A program made the position numbers and the translations under genes. This document shows, piece after piece, positions 46,736 to 56,035 of a DNA stretch of 64,000 nt. The stretch's first letter is position 1; each line of letters opens with the position of its first letter. The notes beneath the pieces were generated by a model, which was given only the letters and a program-made list of their open reading frames with translations, was not told where the DNA came from and searched no databases. The stretch is taken from contig NZ_LAQO01000001.1 of NCBI RefSeq assembly GCF_000971975.1, forward strand, positions 539,836-603,835. The letters run 5' to 3'. The stretch is from Paenibacillus algorifonticola (lineage in GTDB: Bacteria; Bacillota; Bacilli; Paenibacillales; Paenibacillaceae).

Positions 46736-46747
46736 GTAAGCGCTTAC
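46736..46747. promoter_or_regulatory. cre-like palindrome before the binding-protein gene
   Basis: GTAAGCGCTTAC is a perfect 12-bp palindrome with the CGCT core of LacI/CcpA-type sites, about 60 bp upstream of the binding-protein start. Confidence 0.55.
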
Positions 46748-46756
46748 ATTCAAAAG

Positions 46757-46773
46757 TTAAACGTTTAGATTTA
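46757..46773. promoter_or_regulatory. Operator shared with the lacI-type gene, transporter copy
   Basis: TTAAACGTTTAGATTTA matches 15 of 17 positions with the site at 47938-47954 upstream of the LacI-type regulator gene. The TAAACGTTTA core is a perfect palindrome. Confidence 0.6.
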
Positions 46774-46882
46774 TATTGAAAAGTAACGGATGGTACCGTT
46801 GTTCACCATTCGCTTCCGTATTGCTAGTAGTGGGCGACCATCCGTTATTGTCATGCTCATTTTGAAGAATCAGGGTAAATAT

Positions 46883-47920
46883 TCAATTGGCCAGCTCGGC
46901 TACCGAATCCCGTTCAATCAGCTTGCACACAGGCTTCTCGCCCGTTTCGACTTGCTCTCCTTGCAAGATATGCGACAATGCCTCCATTGCCTTATACCCC
47001 ATTTCATGAAGCGGAAGATCCATCGTTGTAATACTTGGACTAACATATTCGCTAAATTCGCGGTTGTCAAAGCCGATAATCGACAGCTGATCAGGAATTT
47101 GGATGCCCAGCTCCTTCGCGGCCCGCATGACACCGACAGCCATGACATCATTCATGGCCAGAATAGCCGTCGGCGGCTCGGGTGACTCCAGCAGCTCTTT
47201 CGCCAGCCGGTAGCCGGATTCCGCCTCCCAGTCGCCCATTTTAATCCACTGTGGATTGAATGGCAGCTCGAATGCCGTAATTGCTTTATAGAAACCGCCC
47301 AATCGCAGCCGCGATGGCATGGAATCCACCGCTCCGCTGATGATTGCAATACGGGAGTGGCCTTTATTTGTTAAATAGCTGATGGCTTCAAAAGAAGCCT
47401 GCTCGTCATCGTACTGAATGGACACATCGTTTTGGGTATAGCAGTAAGTATAGACGATTGGCTTGCCTTCCGTATCGAACAACCCCGTCAAATCGCGAGG
47501 ATGCGCACCGATATAAATCATGCCATCTACCTGCTTGCCAAGCAGCTCTGACACGGCATCTTCCGCATATTTGCGGTAAGCGTCCACCTGATCGAACTGG
47601 CGGCCAATCCGCTTATCCAATCGCAGGTTGGTCAGCAATATATGCATGTCAAGGCGATCTGCGCAATCGTTGATGCCGTCGATAATTTCCGGCACGTTAA
47701 ACACCGTAACGTCCTCCGCAATAACTCCAATCGTATTCGTCCGCCTGCGCTTCAAGCTCTGAGCCGCATTATTTGGCTTGTAGTTCATCTCCTCAATGAC
47801 CTGCTCGACCCTTTCGCGCGTCTTTCGGCTGACGTTTCGCGTGCCATTTATGACATAAGAGACTGTGGCGGTTGAAACTTGGGCTTTGGCAGCGATGTCT
47901 TTAATGCTAATAGTCGACAA
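46883..47920 (-). CDS. LacI family transcriptional regulator
   Basis: A 345-residue sugar-responsive repressor. The N-terminal helix-turn-helix and hinge (IKDIAAKAQVSTATVSYVINGTRNVSRKT) are followed by a periplasmic-binding-like effector domain (NTIGVIAEDVTVFNVPEIIDGI, ILAMNDVMAVGVMRAAKELGIQ). It lies upstream of the importer operon on the same strand, and near-identical sites lie before both genes. It probably represses itself and the transporter-GH127 operon until an arabinoside-derived inducer binds. Confidence 0.94.
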   Translation of the reverse strand: MSTISIKDIAAKAQVSTATVSYVINGTRNVSRKTRERVEQVIEEMNYKPNNAAQSLKRRRTNTIGVIAEDVTVFNVPEIIDGINDCADRLDMHILLTNLRLDKRIGRQFDQVDAYRKYAEDAVSELLGKQVDGMIYIGAHPRDLTGLFDTEGKPIVYTYCYTQNDVSIQYDDEQASFEAISYLTNKGHSRIAIISGAVDSMPSRLRLGGFYKAITAFELPFNPQWIKMGDWEAESGYRLAKELLESPEPPTAILAMNDVMAVGVMRAAKELGIQIPDQLSIIGFDNREFSEYVSPSITTMDLPLHEMGYKAMEALSHILQGEQVETGEKPVCKLIERDSVAELAN

Positions 47921-47937
47921 ACCGTCACTCCTTTATG

Positions 47938-47954
47938 TTAAACGATTAGATTTT
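47938..47954. promoter_or_regulatory. Operator shared with the transporter, lacI copy
   Basis: TTAAACGATTAGATTTT lies 18 bp upstream of the LacI-type start codon and matches the transporter copy at 15 of 17 positions. Confidence 0.6.
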
Positions 47955-47989
47955 GTTCTAAATTGGTTATAACACATGAAATCATTTTT

Positions 47990-48005
47990 ATGCAAGCGCT
48001 TTTTT
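47990..48005. promoter_or_regulatory. cre-like site upstream of the LacI-type gene
   Basis: ATGCAAGCGCTTTTTT resembles the catabolite-responsive element core (AAGCGCTT). It would put the regulator under CcpA; inference. Confidence 0.4.
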
Positions 48006-48204
48006 ATTTGTCTATGCCTAATTCCCCTCATTCGTTAGAATAGGGGCTTAGGCGTACGCCAATTCCGCTTAATTTTCGCCGTACCGTGCTGATGGTGAAG
48101 TGCGTTTGCCAGCTAACGAACAGGTGACGGCATCTGGTCCAGCTGCTTGCTTTTGTTCAAATATAAGAATTTATAAGTTTCACACTTATAAATAGGCTTA
48201 TATT

Positions 48205-49146
48205 TCATCGCGAAACTTTAGCTTTGCCGCCAAAGGGCGGCTTCAGCCGTTTACGCCTGATCTTTTGCAAAATAAAATGATGGAGCGTCGCCAGCGGCTG
48301 CTGCACCATAATAGACAAAACGACCGGTACAGCCGCCAGTGGGCTGAAATAGCCGAGCGCCAGCACCATACCTAAGGAAATGTTGCGCATGCCAGTCGCA
48401 AACGATACTGTAATTTGCACCTCTTTGCTTTTTGCACGCATCGTTCCGATAAAGCCGACTGCGTAGCATAGCGAGACGAGCAGCACAACGAGCGGCAGCA
48501 GCTTGAACAGGTCGCCCTTAAGCTGCTCGGTATATGGGGCAATTGCCGCTGCATTCAGCGCGACTACCGCCACAAAGCACAGCTTTGAAAGCGGCGCTGC
48601 GACAGGCTTAACCTGCTCCTGCAGCCGGCCGCGGCTCAATTGATGGAGCAGTACGCCGAGCAACGTCGGCAGCACAATGATGAGCAGCAGATCCAGCATC
48701 AGCGGCGCGCTCTCGATCTCTACTGCCGTTTGGAAAAATAAATGCAGCCCCGCAGGCACGACAAAGGGGCATAATGCCGAATCGATAACGACCATCGCGA
48801 GCATGAGCGGCACGCTGCCGCCTGACATGCCAACCCACAGAACCGTGGACACACCCAGTGGAATAATGGTAAACAGCACCAGCCCCACCACATAAGGCGA
48901 TGATGCGCCGAACAGCAGCGTCCCAAGGCCATAGGCGATAATCGGACAGAGCACATGCGCGAGCAGGAACGTCCAGGCAAGCACGCCCGGCCTCTTCATA
49001 ACCGCTCCAAGCTCCTTCACCCCACACCCAAGCGCCATCGTCAGCGTCACATAAGCGAACAAATAAGGCACGGCCGCCACCATGCTGCTGAGCCTATCGG
49101 CAAAAATAAAGCCAACAACCAGCGATACGGGAATAATAACGAACAT
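48205..49146 (-). CDS. Bile acid:sodium symporter (BASS) family transporter
   Basis: A 313-residue membrane protein with about nine or ten hydrophobic segments. Typical family features are TMALGCGVKELGAVMKRP, a Gly/Pro-rich segment FTIIPLGVSTVLWVGMSGG, and SFATGMRNISLGMVLAL. Homologues import organic anions with sodium; the substrate here is unknown. The frame stays open for about 16 codons above ATG 49146 without an obvious start, and a nearby ATG with AGAGGG (49198) is in another frame, so the N-terminus is uncertain. Confidence 0.82.
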   Translation of the reverse strand: MFVIIPVSLVVGFIFADRLSSMVAAVPYLFAYVTLTMALGCGVKELGAVMKRPGVLAWTFLLAHVLCPIIAYGLGTLLFGASSPYVVGLVLFTIIPLGVSTVLWVGMSGGSVPLMLAMVVIDSALCPFVVPAGLHLFFQTAVEIESAPLMLDLLLIIVLPTLLGVLLHQLSRGRLQEQVKPVAAPLSKLCFVAVVALNAAAIAPYTEQLKGDLFKLLPLVVLLVSLCYAVGFIGTMRAKSKEVQITVSFATGMRNISLGMVLALGYFSPLAAVPVVLSIMVQQPLATLHHFILQKIRRKRLKPPFGGKAKVSR

Positions 49147-49368
49147 CCATTGCTCAAAATAGCGGTTAAAGGTTAGTCCAAATGCTTTCGTAAGTCATCC
49201 CTCTTTTGCTAGGTTCTAGAAGTCTATATAAGACGTGTTTTCAATAAAAATAATTTCGAGATGCTGGCGCAGCCTAGCTGTCCTTGCATTCAGCCTTTAT
49301 AATAGCATAGAACAGCAATCGTCTCTTGCTTTCATTTCTATTTTATCGCACAAAGGAGTCAGCCTCTC

Positions 49369-49974
49369 ATGGACAGTCATTTTTTTGCTTACATGTATCG
49401 CCTGAACTATATTGAGCGCTGGAGCCTCATGCGCAATACGACAAAGGAAAACGTCGCCGAGCACTCCTTCCGCGTTGCCCTGCTCGTGCATATGCTATGT
49501 GAAATCGGCAATTCGCTTTTTGAAAAGCAATTTAATGCCGATCGCGCGGTGACGCTCGCTTTGTTCCACGATGCGACGGAGGTGTTCACTGGCGACATCC
49601 CTACACCGGTCAAGCATCATAATCCTAAAATGCTCGCCAGCTTTCGCGAGCTTGAAGCGCTCGCCGCTGAGCGCCTGCTCGCGATGGTTCCTGAGCCGAT
49701 GCAGAAAACCTATGCCCCGCTGCTGGGCAAGCACCACGGCAGCATTTCTCCCGAGGAGCAGACACTTCAAGCGATGGTGAAAGCGGCTGATTTGCTCGAT
49801 GCTTATTTGAAATGCCTCTATGAATTGTCGGCAGGCAATCGCGAATTTCTCGTGGCACGGGGACAAACCGAGCAAGCGCTGGCTGCGTTAAACATGCCAG
49901 AGGTCGAATGGTTTCTCGCCCATATGGCGCCAAGCCTCGGCATGACGCTTGATGAGCTGTCTGACAAAAGCTAA
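49369..49974 (+). CDS. YfbR-like HD-domain 5'-deoxynucleotidase
   Basis: A 201-residue metal-dependent phosphohydrolase that removes phosphate from deoxynucleoside monophosphates. The opening DSHFFAYMYRLNYIERWSLM and NVAEHSFRVALLVHM supply the first histidine, LALFHDATEVFTGDIPTPVK the HD pair and the specificity loop, as in E. coli YfbR. AAGGAG precedes ATG 49369. It stands alone and converges on the SNF2 operon. Confidence 0.92.
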   Translation: MDSHFFAYMYRLNYIERWSLMRNTTKENVAEHSFRVALLVHMLCEIGNSLFEKQFNADRAVTLALFHDATEVFTGDIPTPVKHHNPKMLASFRELEALAAERLLAMVPEPMQKTYAPLLGKHHGSISPEEQTLQAMVKAADLLDAYLKCLYELSAGNREFLVARGQTEQALAALNMPEVEWFLAHMAPSLGMTLDELSDKS

Positions 49975-50028
49975 GCTGGGCTAGGCTGGATAGACTCCCC
50001 CTAGCGTATTCATCCCGGCTGCACCATA

Positions 50029-50080
50029 CATGAAATGGAAGAAAGGACGGAATAAATCCCGTCCTTTCTTCCATTTTTCA
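50029..50080. terminator. Strong bidirectional terminator
   Basis: About 18 bp of perfect pairing (GGAAGAAAGGACGG and its complement, with AAATG/CATTT ends) lies between the convergent yfbR-like gene and the SNF2 operon. Confidence 0.88.
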
Positions 50081-50102
50081 TTTCTGCTAAACAGACCTTA
50101 GC

Positions 50103-50441
50103 TCAGTCGCGCATCTTGGAAACATAAGTGCTGACGGCCTCATAGAAAGCCTTCCACTCTTCATTCGGTTGTTCAGCCACGCTGACCTTGGGCAGCGCCG
50201 TTAGCTGAGCAACTGATGGCTGCATGGAATTAGGCTCCCCCTGTTCCTTGGCCATTGACGCTTCGTTCGGTGCCGCATCCTTCGCCGCATTTGAAGCTGC
50301 GCTCCATGCTTCGCTAGATGCCGCTCCCAGAACTTGAGCCTTTGAAGCGCCTTCTTCGGCCTCGACGGTTCCTTCACCGCTGCGCTTGCGGCGCTGGGCC
50401 ATTACTTTCGTTAGCTGGTCTCTCATCTTCTCTTCCGCCAT
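50103..50441 (-). CDS. Small protein of unknown function in the SNF2 operon
   Basis: 112 residues. A basic N-terminal helix (EEKMRDQLTKVMAQRRKR) is followed by an Ala/Glu/Ser-rich low-complexity middle and a C-terminal segment (VAEQPNEEWKAFYEAVSTYVSKMRD). No known domain is recognised. It starts 7 bp after the SNF2 gene, with GGGTGAG in its end as RBS, so it is co-translated or at least co-transcribed. A role with the helicase is a guess from position. Confidence 0.65.
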   Translation of the reverse strand: MAEEKMRDQLTKVMAQRRKRSGEGTVEAEEGASKAQVLGAASSEAWSAASNAAKDAAPNEASMAKEQGEPNSMQPSVAQLTALPKVSVAEQPNEEWKAFYEAVSTYVSKMRD

Positions 50442-50448
50442 CTGGCAC

Positions 50449-53448
50449 TCACCCTTTCAGCCAGTTTTTCCGCAGCTCAAACAGTTCCTTCAGCTCGTCT
50501 GTCGACAGCTCGGTAATCCACTGCTCAGACTGGCCGACCACTTGGTCATTCAACGACTGCTTGCGTTCGATCATTTCATCGATTTTCTCCTCAAGCGTAC
50601 CTAGCGTAATGAACTTATGAACCTGTACCTCGCGCGTCTGTCCAATACGGAAAGCACGGTCAGTCGCTTGATTTTCCACCGCCGGATTCCACCACCGGTC
50701 AAAATGAAACACATGATTGGCCGCTGTAAGGTTAAGTCCCGTCCCGCCTGCCTTAAGCGATAGAACGAAAGCGCTGCAAGGCTGCTCGGGATTTTGAAAG
50801 CCTTGGATCATCTCATCGCGCTTTATTTTCGGCACTCCGCCGTGCAAATAAGGTACGCTCGTGCCCAGCCGCTCTTCCAGCAGCTTCTTGAGCTGATGGC
50901 CCATCTCAACGAATTGGGTAAAAATCAGGCAGCGCTCCCCTTCGGCAGCGACCTCCTCCACCATATCCATTAGACGCGCGACCTTGTTCGAACGCTCTTC
51001 CTCCCATTGCTTAGCTCCGCCGTTATCCCCTTCCATCAAGCCAGGATGATTGCAAAGCTGTTTAAGCCGGGTCAAGGAAGCCAGAATAAGTCCGCGCCTT
51101 TGCATGGCTCCTAACGTATCGAGCTTCTCCAGCAGATCCGAGACAATATTTTCATACATCGCGCCCTGCTCTGCCGTGAGCGAAATATACGTCTTGCCTT
51201 CGAATTTCTCAGGCAGGGACAGTTGGATGGCTGGGTCCTTCTTAATACGGCGAAGCATGAACGGCTTCACCCAGCGCTGCAAGCCCGCTATCATTTTCTC
51301 ATCCCGCGTCCGCTCGATCGGAGCGACAACTTCCTTGCGGAACTCATTCACCCCGCCCAAATAGCCCGGATTAATAAAATCATAGATGGACCACAGCTCC
51401 GTCAACCGATTTTCCATCGGCGTACCCGTCAGCGCTACCCGGTGGCGGGCAGGCAGCTTGCGAATGGCTGCCGACTGCTTCGTGTAAATATTTTTTATAT
51501 TTTGCGCCTCATCCAAACATAACGCATCCCAGGATACTGCGCCTAAATCCTCTTCATCCAATTGGGCCAGCGAATACGAGGTAATAACCAGATCCATGTC
51601 ACGGACAGTCTCCTTGAATGCTTCCCCCTTCTCCCGCTTCGGGCCATAGTGAAGATGAACCTTAAGCTGCGGAGCAAACTTCTCCAGCTCCTTCTCCCAG
51701 TTGCCGATAACCGAAGTCGGGCATACAAGCAGCGAAGGCGCGTGAGCTAACGCCAAGGAAGCCCCCAGCTTAAGCTGCTGCTCGCGCTGTTCCTTCACAT
51801 AAACGAGATAGGCCATGAACTGAATCGTCTTTCCGAGGCCCATATCGTCTGCAAGGCAACCGCCAAAGCCGAACCTTCGCAAAAACAACAGCCAAGAAAC
51901 CCCTTGCAGCTGGTAAGGACGAAGCTCCCCAAGGAAACCCTCCGGCTTTTCGATAAGCGGAATTTCCGACGTATGCTGGAGCTGCTCCAGCCATCTGGCC
52001 AGATGCTCATTGAGCTCTACCTCGGCCCGTAGATCGTAGGCCTGCTCCTCCTCTTCCTCCAACACAGCTCCGCCCATCAAGTGCATTTCCATAACATCGC
52101 GGAAGGACAAGCCGCTGCGCTTGCCAATTTTCGAAACCCAGCTGCGGATTTGCGCCACATCCTGCGGATCAAGATGCACCCATTCGCCGCCAATTTTCAT
52201 CAGGCGCCGGTTTTCCTCCGCCAGGCGCATAAACTCCGCTTCCGACAAATCGACATTGCCAAGCGCCATTTTCCAATCGAATTGGACGATTTGGTCAAGT
52301 CCGAACATCGGCTGCGCATCCGAGCCCACCGATGACTTCACCTTGGCCTTTAGCCGCAGCTTGCGCGATCTAACGGCCTCCCACCAGCTCGGCAGCAGCA
52401 CGGGACAGCCTGCTTCCAGCAGCGTCAAGCTTGCCGATTCCATGAAGCTCCATGCTTCATTGTCCGACAGCCTCAGCTTGATTTGGCCGGCATTTGGCGG
52501 CTCCTGCCAGTCAGGCAAAGCACTCACCCACTTCGCTTCCTCTTTCGCAAGCTTCGCGGGCAGCAAGGGCAGCCACTCTTCGGGCAGACTCGCCTCATCG
52601 GGTCCCGGACCTTCCATCTCCGCCTTCCACGGCGGCTGCGATTCAGACTCGCCGTCCGCAGCCAGCTCCCATGCTCCGGCAGCGCTGCGCACTAGCGGCA
52701 GCCAGGCACCGCCACTGCGGCTTTGCAGAGCCGGCCGCAGCGTCCACTCCGGCTGCTCGCCCGGCTCAACGAGCTGCAAGGCCACCTTGAACGGCAGCGA
52801 ATCTTTCCGCAGCCCCAGCGCAATCAGCCAATCTTCCTCCTCGGCTGCTTTGCGCAAGACGACGATTTCGCCGCCAGCAGCTGTGCCGACCTTCTGCCAC
52901 GCTTCCGCAGCCAGGCAATCCGGCTGCTGCAAAACCTCCTCTACTGCGAGGCTTAGCCAGCGCTGCACTTCAACATCTCCCGCATGTCCGGCTTCCTGAA
53001 TAAGCCGCTCCCATAGCGCACCCGCCTTGCCGCCTGCCTCGGTTTCCGGCAAATTCAGCTTCCACGCGCGCTGCTCCTCCGACCAGCCGCTCCAATCCGG
53101 CATAAACCAGCCTTGCAGCAGCGCCTCCCGGATCAGGGAAGCCAGCTCTCTCAGCCGCTGTGCCCGCTCCATCCACTCCACCTGCAGCAGCCGTGCATGC
53201 TTCGGCTGCGACAAATAATCAACCGCCAGCAGCGGCGACAGCAGCAAAGCTTTGCGATCGCCATGCTGGGCGTCCTCCACTTCCGTGCCGTACCAGGATG
53301 CTTTGTGCCATGCGAATAGCACGGAACGCAGACGCGTCGCTGACTCCTGCTGGTCGCCAGCAAGCAGAGCAATCCGGTATTCGCCGCTCTCCGCCTTCAT
53401 CCAGCAGGCGTCCATCGTTAAAATTCCAGTGCCTATAGATGCTCTCAT
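50449..53448 (-). CDS. SNF2 family DNA-dependent ATPase (YwqA-like)
   Basis: About 999 residues. A bacterial SNF2-associated N-terminal region precedes two RecA-like lobes: Walker A DDMGLGKTIQF, Walker B DEAQNIK, LTGTPMENRLTELWSI, then SLKAGGTGLNLTAANHVF and DRAFRIGQTR of motifs V and VI. It translocates on double-stranded DNA and probably remodels nucleoprotein in repair or transcription. ATG 53448 overlaps the upstream SWIM gene stop in an ATGA. A SWIM protein next to YwqA-type helicase is a conserved pair (ywqA-ywqB in B. subtilis). Confidence 0.93.
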   Translation of the reverse strand: MRASIGTGILTMDACWMKAESGEYRIALLAGDQQESATRLRSVLFAWHKASWYGTEVEDAQHGDRKALLLSPLLAVDYLSQPKHARLLQVEWMERAQRLRELASLIREALLQGWFMPDWSGWSEEQRAWKLNLPETEAGGKAGALWERLIQEAGHAGDVEVQRWLSLAVEEVLQQPDCLAAEAWQKVGTAAGGEIVVLRKAAEEEDWLIALGLRKDSLPFKVALQLVEPGEQPEWTLRPALQSRSGGAWLPLVRSAAGAWELAADGESESQPPWKAEMEGPGPDEASLPEEWLPLLPAKLAKEEAKWVSALPDWQEPPNAGQIKLRLSDNEAWSFMESASLTLLEAGCPVLLPSWWEAVRSRKLRLKAKVKSSVGSDAQPMFGLDQIVQFDWKMALGNVDLSEAEFMRLAEENRRLMKIGGEWVHLDPQDVAQIRSWVSKIGKRSGLSFRDVMEMHLMGGAVLEEEEEQAYDLRAEVELNEHLARWLEQLQHTSEIPLIEKPEGFLGELRPYQLQGVSWLLFLRRFGFGGCLADDMGLGKTIQFMAYLVYVKEQREQQLKLGASLALAHAPSLLVCPTSVIGNWEKELEKFAPQLKVHLHYGPKREKGEAFKETVRDMDLVITSYSLAQLDEEDLGAVSWDALCLDEAQNIKNIYTKQSAAIRKLPARHRVALTGTPMENRLTELWSIYDFINPGYLGGVNEFRKEVVAPIERTRDEKMIAGLQRWVKPFMLRRIKKDPAIQLSLPEKFEGKTYISLTAEQGAMYENIVSDLLEKLDTLGAMQRRGLILASLTRLKQLCNHPGLMEGDNGGAKQWEEERSNKVARLMDMVEEVAAEGERCLIFTQFVEMGHQLKKLLEERLGTSVPYLHGGVPKIKRDEMIQGFQNPEQPCSAFVLSLKAGGTGLNLTAANHVFHFDRWWNPAVENQATDRAFRIGQTREVQVHKFITLGTLEEKIDEMIERKQSLNDQVVGQSEQWITELSTDELKELFELRKNWLKG

Positions 53449-55073
53449 GTCACAATTTTTCCTTTCCACAGCTCCTCTTGGAACGCACGCAGCCGCTGGT
53501 ATTTACGGCCGATTCCCGTAATATAAACCTGCCATCTGTCCATTTCCTTCTCGGCTTTATAAATACGCTCCAGTTTTTTCAGCTGCTTCACCGCCATTCG
53601 GTAGCCTTGGCGATTGCGCGAGCTGATCCAGCTGTCGATCGCCTGATGATAGAGCGGCATCATGACGCGCGGGTTCACCTTTGACACCTCGCGCACATCC
53701 TGAATCGGCAAATCATCGGGCAAAGCGCCAATCAGCATTTGCAGCTCAGCCCATTCCTCGTATTTTTTCTGCGCAAACCAGTGGTCTGTAAGCTCCGAAT
53801 AAGAATGCGGCAGCAGCGACGTCATATAGGACGTCCATTTCAAATTATCCGGTTGATCCGTATCCGCACGGCGGCATAAAGTCAGAAACGGTCCCACCGT
53901 CCTTCCGCTTCGAATCGCATAAATATGCTTGTAAAGGTAGGTCATCCAAGCCTCAAACGGCTCCCAGTCGCCTTCTTCCAGCCGCTGGGCTGCACATGTG
54001 TAAACCATTTTTTGCGAGCCTCGAAAATCCGTTTTCCCGAAATGAGCCAAAGCTTCTTCATCCTGCCCATCGAAAAAATACATCATCGCAATCGCAGTAT
54101 GAATAAACGAGTCGTTTACCTGCTCATCGCCGGTTTCTGTCTGCTCGCCCGCTGATGCGAGCATCGAGGCAAGCTCGCGCTGCTGCCAATCCCGGTTTTC
54201 CGACATCTTCCCGCACAGCGCCAAATAAATATAAGGCCAGTCGAACAGCTGCTGCTCCTTCCGCAGAGCTCGGTTATAAGCATATCCAACAACCGCATCG
54301 GCCCAGTCTCGTTCGTCCTCCAGCATTTCGGCAGGAGACAGCTCCAGTACGAGCGTATAATAATGCTCCAGCCATGGCTCAGCCATACGAACGAACGACA
54401 TTTCGTGATAATAGCGGCTGAACGAATCTACCGCTTTAATCGCCTGCTCTGCCTGATCCAGCACGAATAAAATGACATTCATCCAGTGCAGGCGCTGCTT
54501 TTTTTTATCCCAGTCTTTAGACGTGCCTTTGAGTGCAGACAGCACGGGCTGCAAGGAGTGCAGCGAGTGGCGGCATACGCGCCATGAATCACCATACTCC
54601 TGCTCCATCCACGCCTGCCAATCTGCAGGAGACGCATCCATGCCCGGGGTAGAGGCTGCTTTCCCCCGCTGCTCCACAACGACAGCCGCCCGCGGCGCAG
54701 GCTCCGGCTGAAGCCCTGTCAGGCGGCGATACGCAGACTCCGGCGTACCATGCAGCGCCTGGTTATGATCGCAAAAAGCAAAAAATACGGCGGACATATG
54801 CTTGCAGAAGCCATCATACGGACACGTACATCTGCTATATGCAAAATCCATCACATCAATGCTTACCGCATACAGCTCCGAGCCTGCAACGACGCCTGTC
54901 AGCAAATGCTGATCGTGCACCTCCACTTTTCGAACATAGCCTTTACGAAAATATTCCCAGCCGCGCTCGACAATAACCTGCTGCATATGCTCCCTGATAT
55001 TGCCCTCTAACAGCTTCAATAGCTGACCGTCATTTCTAGTCAAAGCTTTGTTCACCCGCTTCCTTCCGCTCAA
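53445..55073 (-). CDS. SWIM zinc-finger protein (YwqB-like)
   Basis: A 542-residue protein with a SWIM zinc-binding motif CxCx5CxH in RCTCPYDGFCKH near residues 84-94. The rest is alpha-helical, with charged and aromatic helices reminiscent of TPR-like repeats (DWPYIYLALCGKMSENRDW). SWIM proteins next to SNF2 ATPases are thought to target or regulate them. The overlap by ATGA implies stoichiometric translation with the helicase. Confidence 0.88.
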   Translation of the reverse strand: MSGRKRVNKALTRNDGQLLKLLEGNIREHMQQVIVERGWEYFRKGYVRKVEVHDQHLLTGVVAGSELYAVSIDVMDFAYSRCTCPYDGFCKHMSAVFFAFCDHNQALHGTPESAYRRLTGLQPEPAPRAAVVVEQRGKAASTPGMDASPADWQAWMEQEYGDSWRVCRHSLHSLQPVLSALKGTSKDWDKKKQRLHWMNVILFVLDQAEQAIKAVDSFSRYYHEMSFVRMAEPWLEHYYTLVLELSPAEMLEDERDWADAVVGYAYNRALRKEQQLFDWPYIYLALCGKMSENRDWQQRELASMLASAGEQTETGDEQVNDSFIHTAIAMMYFFDGQDEEALAHFGKTDFRGSQKMVYTCAAQRLEEGDWEPFEAWMTYLYKHIYAIRSGRTVGPFLTLCRRADTDQPDNLKWTSYMTSLLPHSYSELTDHWFAQKKYEEWAELQMLIGALPDDLPIQDVREVSKVNPRVMMPLYHQAIDSWISSRNRQGYRMAVKQLKKLERIYKAEKEMDRWQVYITGIGRKYQRLRAFQEELWKGKIVT

Positions 55074-55259
55074 GTAACATTCTTTCCATTATAACACATG
55101 AGAAGACGACTTTCCGAGAAGTCTGTAGCCCTGACATGAAGAGACAACCAACTTCTATGGAAAGGTGCAAGCCATCATCAGCTTGTGTAAGAACTTTAAT
55201 CTAATTGGACAAGATGGCTATTCCACTCGATGATGCCGAAATCAGGCTTATGCCAGACA

Positions 55260-55313
55260 AAAAAAACAAGGCAATACCCCCGCATTTAATGCCGGAGAAT
55301 CGCCTTGTTTTTT
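55260..55313. terminator. Bidirectional terminator
   Basis: ACAAGGC and GCCTTGT pair, with inner CCGGCAT/ATGCGGG-type pairing and A/T runs on both sides. It ends the minus-strand immunity-like gene. The rest of 55074-55259 shows nothing convincing. Confidence 0.8.
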
Positions 55314-55352
55314 ATTATATAGCTGTTTCATGCAGTGAATATTTTCCAACGT

Positions 55353-55748
55353 CTATTTTGATGAGGCTTGCAGCAAGCTCAGCTCAAGCCCTCCCGCCCA
55401 ATTTAACAAAGCACTCTTTGACGTTTTTAGAGGGAAAAGCTGACCCTGATATTCAAAAATCAACAAATAGCAATCTGTAGCCCGTTCATACACCCATCGC
55501 AGAAAAAAATCCTCCTCAATATGCAGAAAATAACTGTTATATTTTTCTTCTGGAAAATGCTTAAGTAAATGAATAAATGCATGTACGACTCTATTCGTCC
55601 AACCAAATCGGCTTTCCTGTTCCGTTTTGCCATGACGCCCAAACGTAACAAATAACCAACTTCCCTCGTCAGGCTCAGGATCATGACTTAAAAAACGAAG
55701 CTCAATCCAAGTCCCTTGCTCTTGTTCATCTCTTAGCACACTGTTCAT
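55353..55748 (-). CDS. Probable immunity protein beside a toxin remnant
   Basis: 131 residues, soluble, rich in aromatic and charged residues (GWTNRVVHAFIHLLKHFPEEKYNSYFLHIEEDFFLRW). No known family is recognised. It starts at ATG 55748, 15 bp after the stop of a 70-codon fragment that reads like the C-terminal end of a polymorphic toxin, with AAGGGGG as RBS. Size, composition and position suit an immunity protein. This is inference, and it could equally be an unrelated small protein. Confidence 0.5.
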   Translation of the reverse strand: MNSVLRDEQEQGTWIELRFLSHDPEPDEGSWLFVTFGRHGKTEQESRFGWTNRVVHAFIHLLKHFPEEKYNSYFLHIEEDFFLRWVYERATDCYLLIFEYQGQLFPLKTSKSALLNWAGGLELSLLQASSK

Positions 55749-55762
55749 CAACGGATTCCCCC

Positions 55763-55975
55763 TTACTTAAATATCCATGTTGCCTTTTTCAATCTCCCGT
55801 TGGAGATCCTTGTTTCGATGGCATTACCTGTTTCACTGTAAGTCGAAATGACTGTATTACTGTTTTTTTCTAAAATAACAACCAATTTGTTATTAGGATC
55901 GTACATGACACGAGAGTCAAAATCAAGATCGTCAAATTTCTGTACTAATTTAATGCCAGAAGGAGCTAATAAAAA
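55763..55975 (-). pseudogene. C-terminal remnant of a larger secreted-toxin-like protein
   Basis: A 70-codon open stretch without a usable start runs into TAA. It encodes hydrophilic strands such as VMYDPNNKLVVILEKNSN, VISTYSETGNAIET and NGRLKKATWIFK, which look like the terminal beta-strands of nuclease-type toxin domains. It begins inside the T-run of the terminator of the upstream oxidoreductase gene, so its N-terminal part has been lost. The domain family is not identified. Confidence 0.5.
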
Positions 55976-56021
55976 AAAGCCTCTAGCCGAGCTGCTTAAT
56001 TAGCAGTCGTGCCAGAGGCTT
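55971..56021 (-). terminator. Intrinsic terminator after the oxidoreductase gene
   Basis: On the minus strand, AAGCCTCTGGC pairs with GCTAGAGGCTT around a partly paired loop and runs into T8. Confidence 0.85.
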
Positions 56022-56035
56022 ATAGATAATACTCG

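Noticed and set aside
52121..52999. 292-codon plus-strand frame opposite the SNF2 gene
   Set aside because: Ser/Pro/Ala-rich composition is typical of antisense frames in GC-richer genes; the SNF2 gene on the other strand is clear.
55130..55240. Protein-like stretch NFYGKVQAIISLCKNF on the plus strand before the terminator
   Set aside because: Only about 32 codons between stops, no start or RBS, and no neighbour to support it; could be chance.
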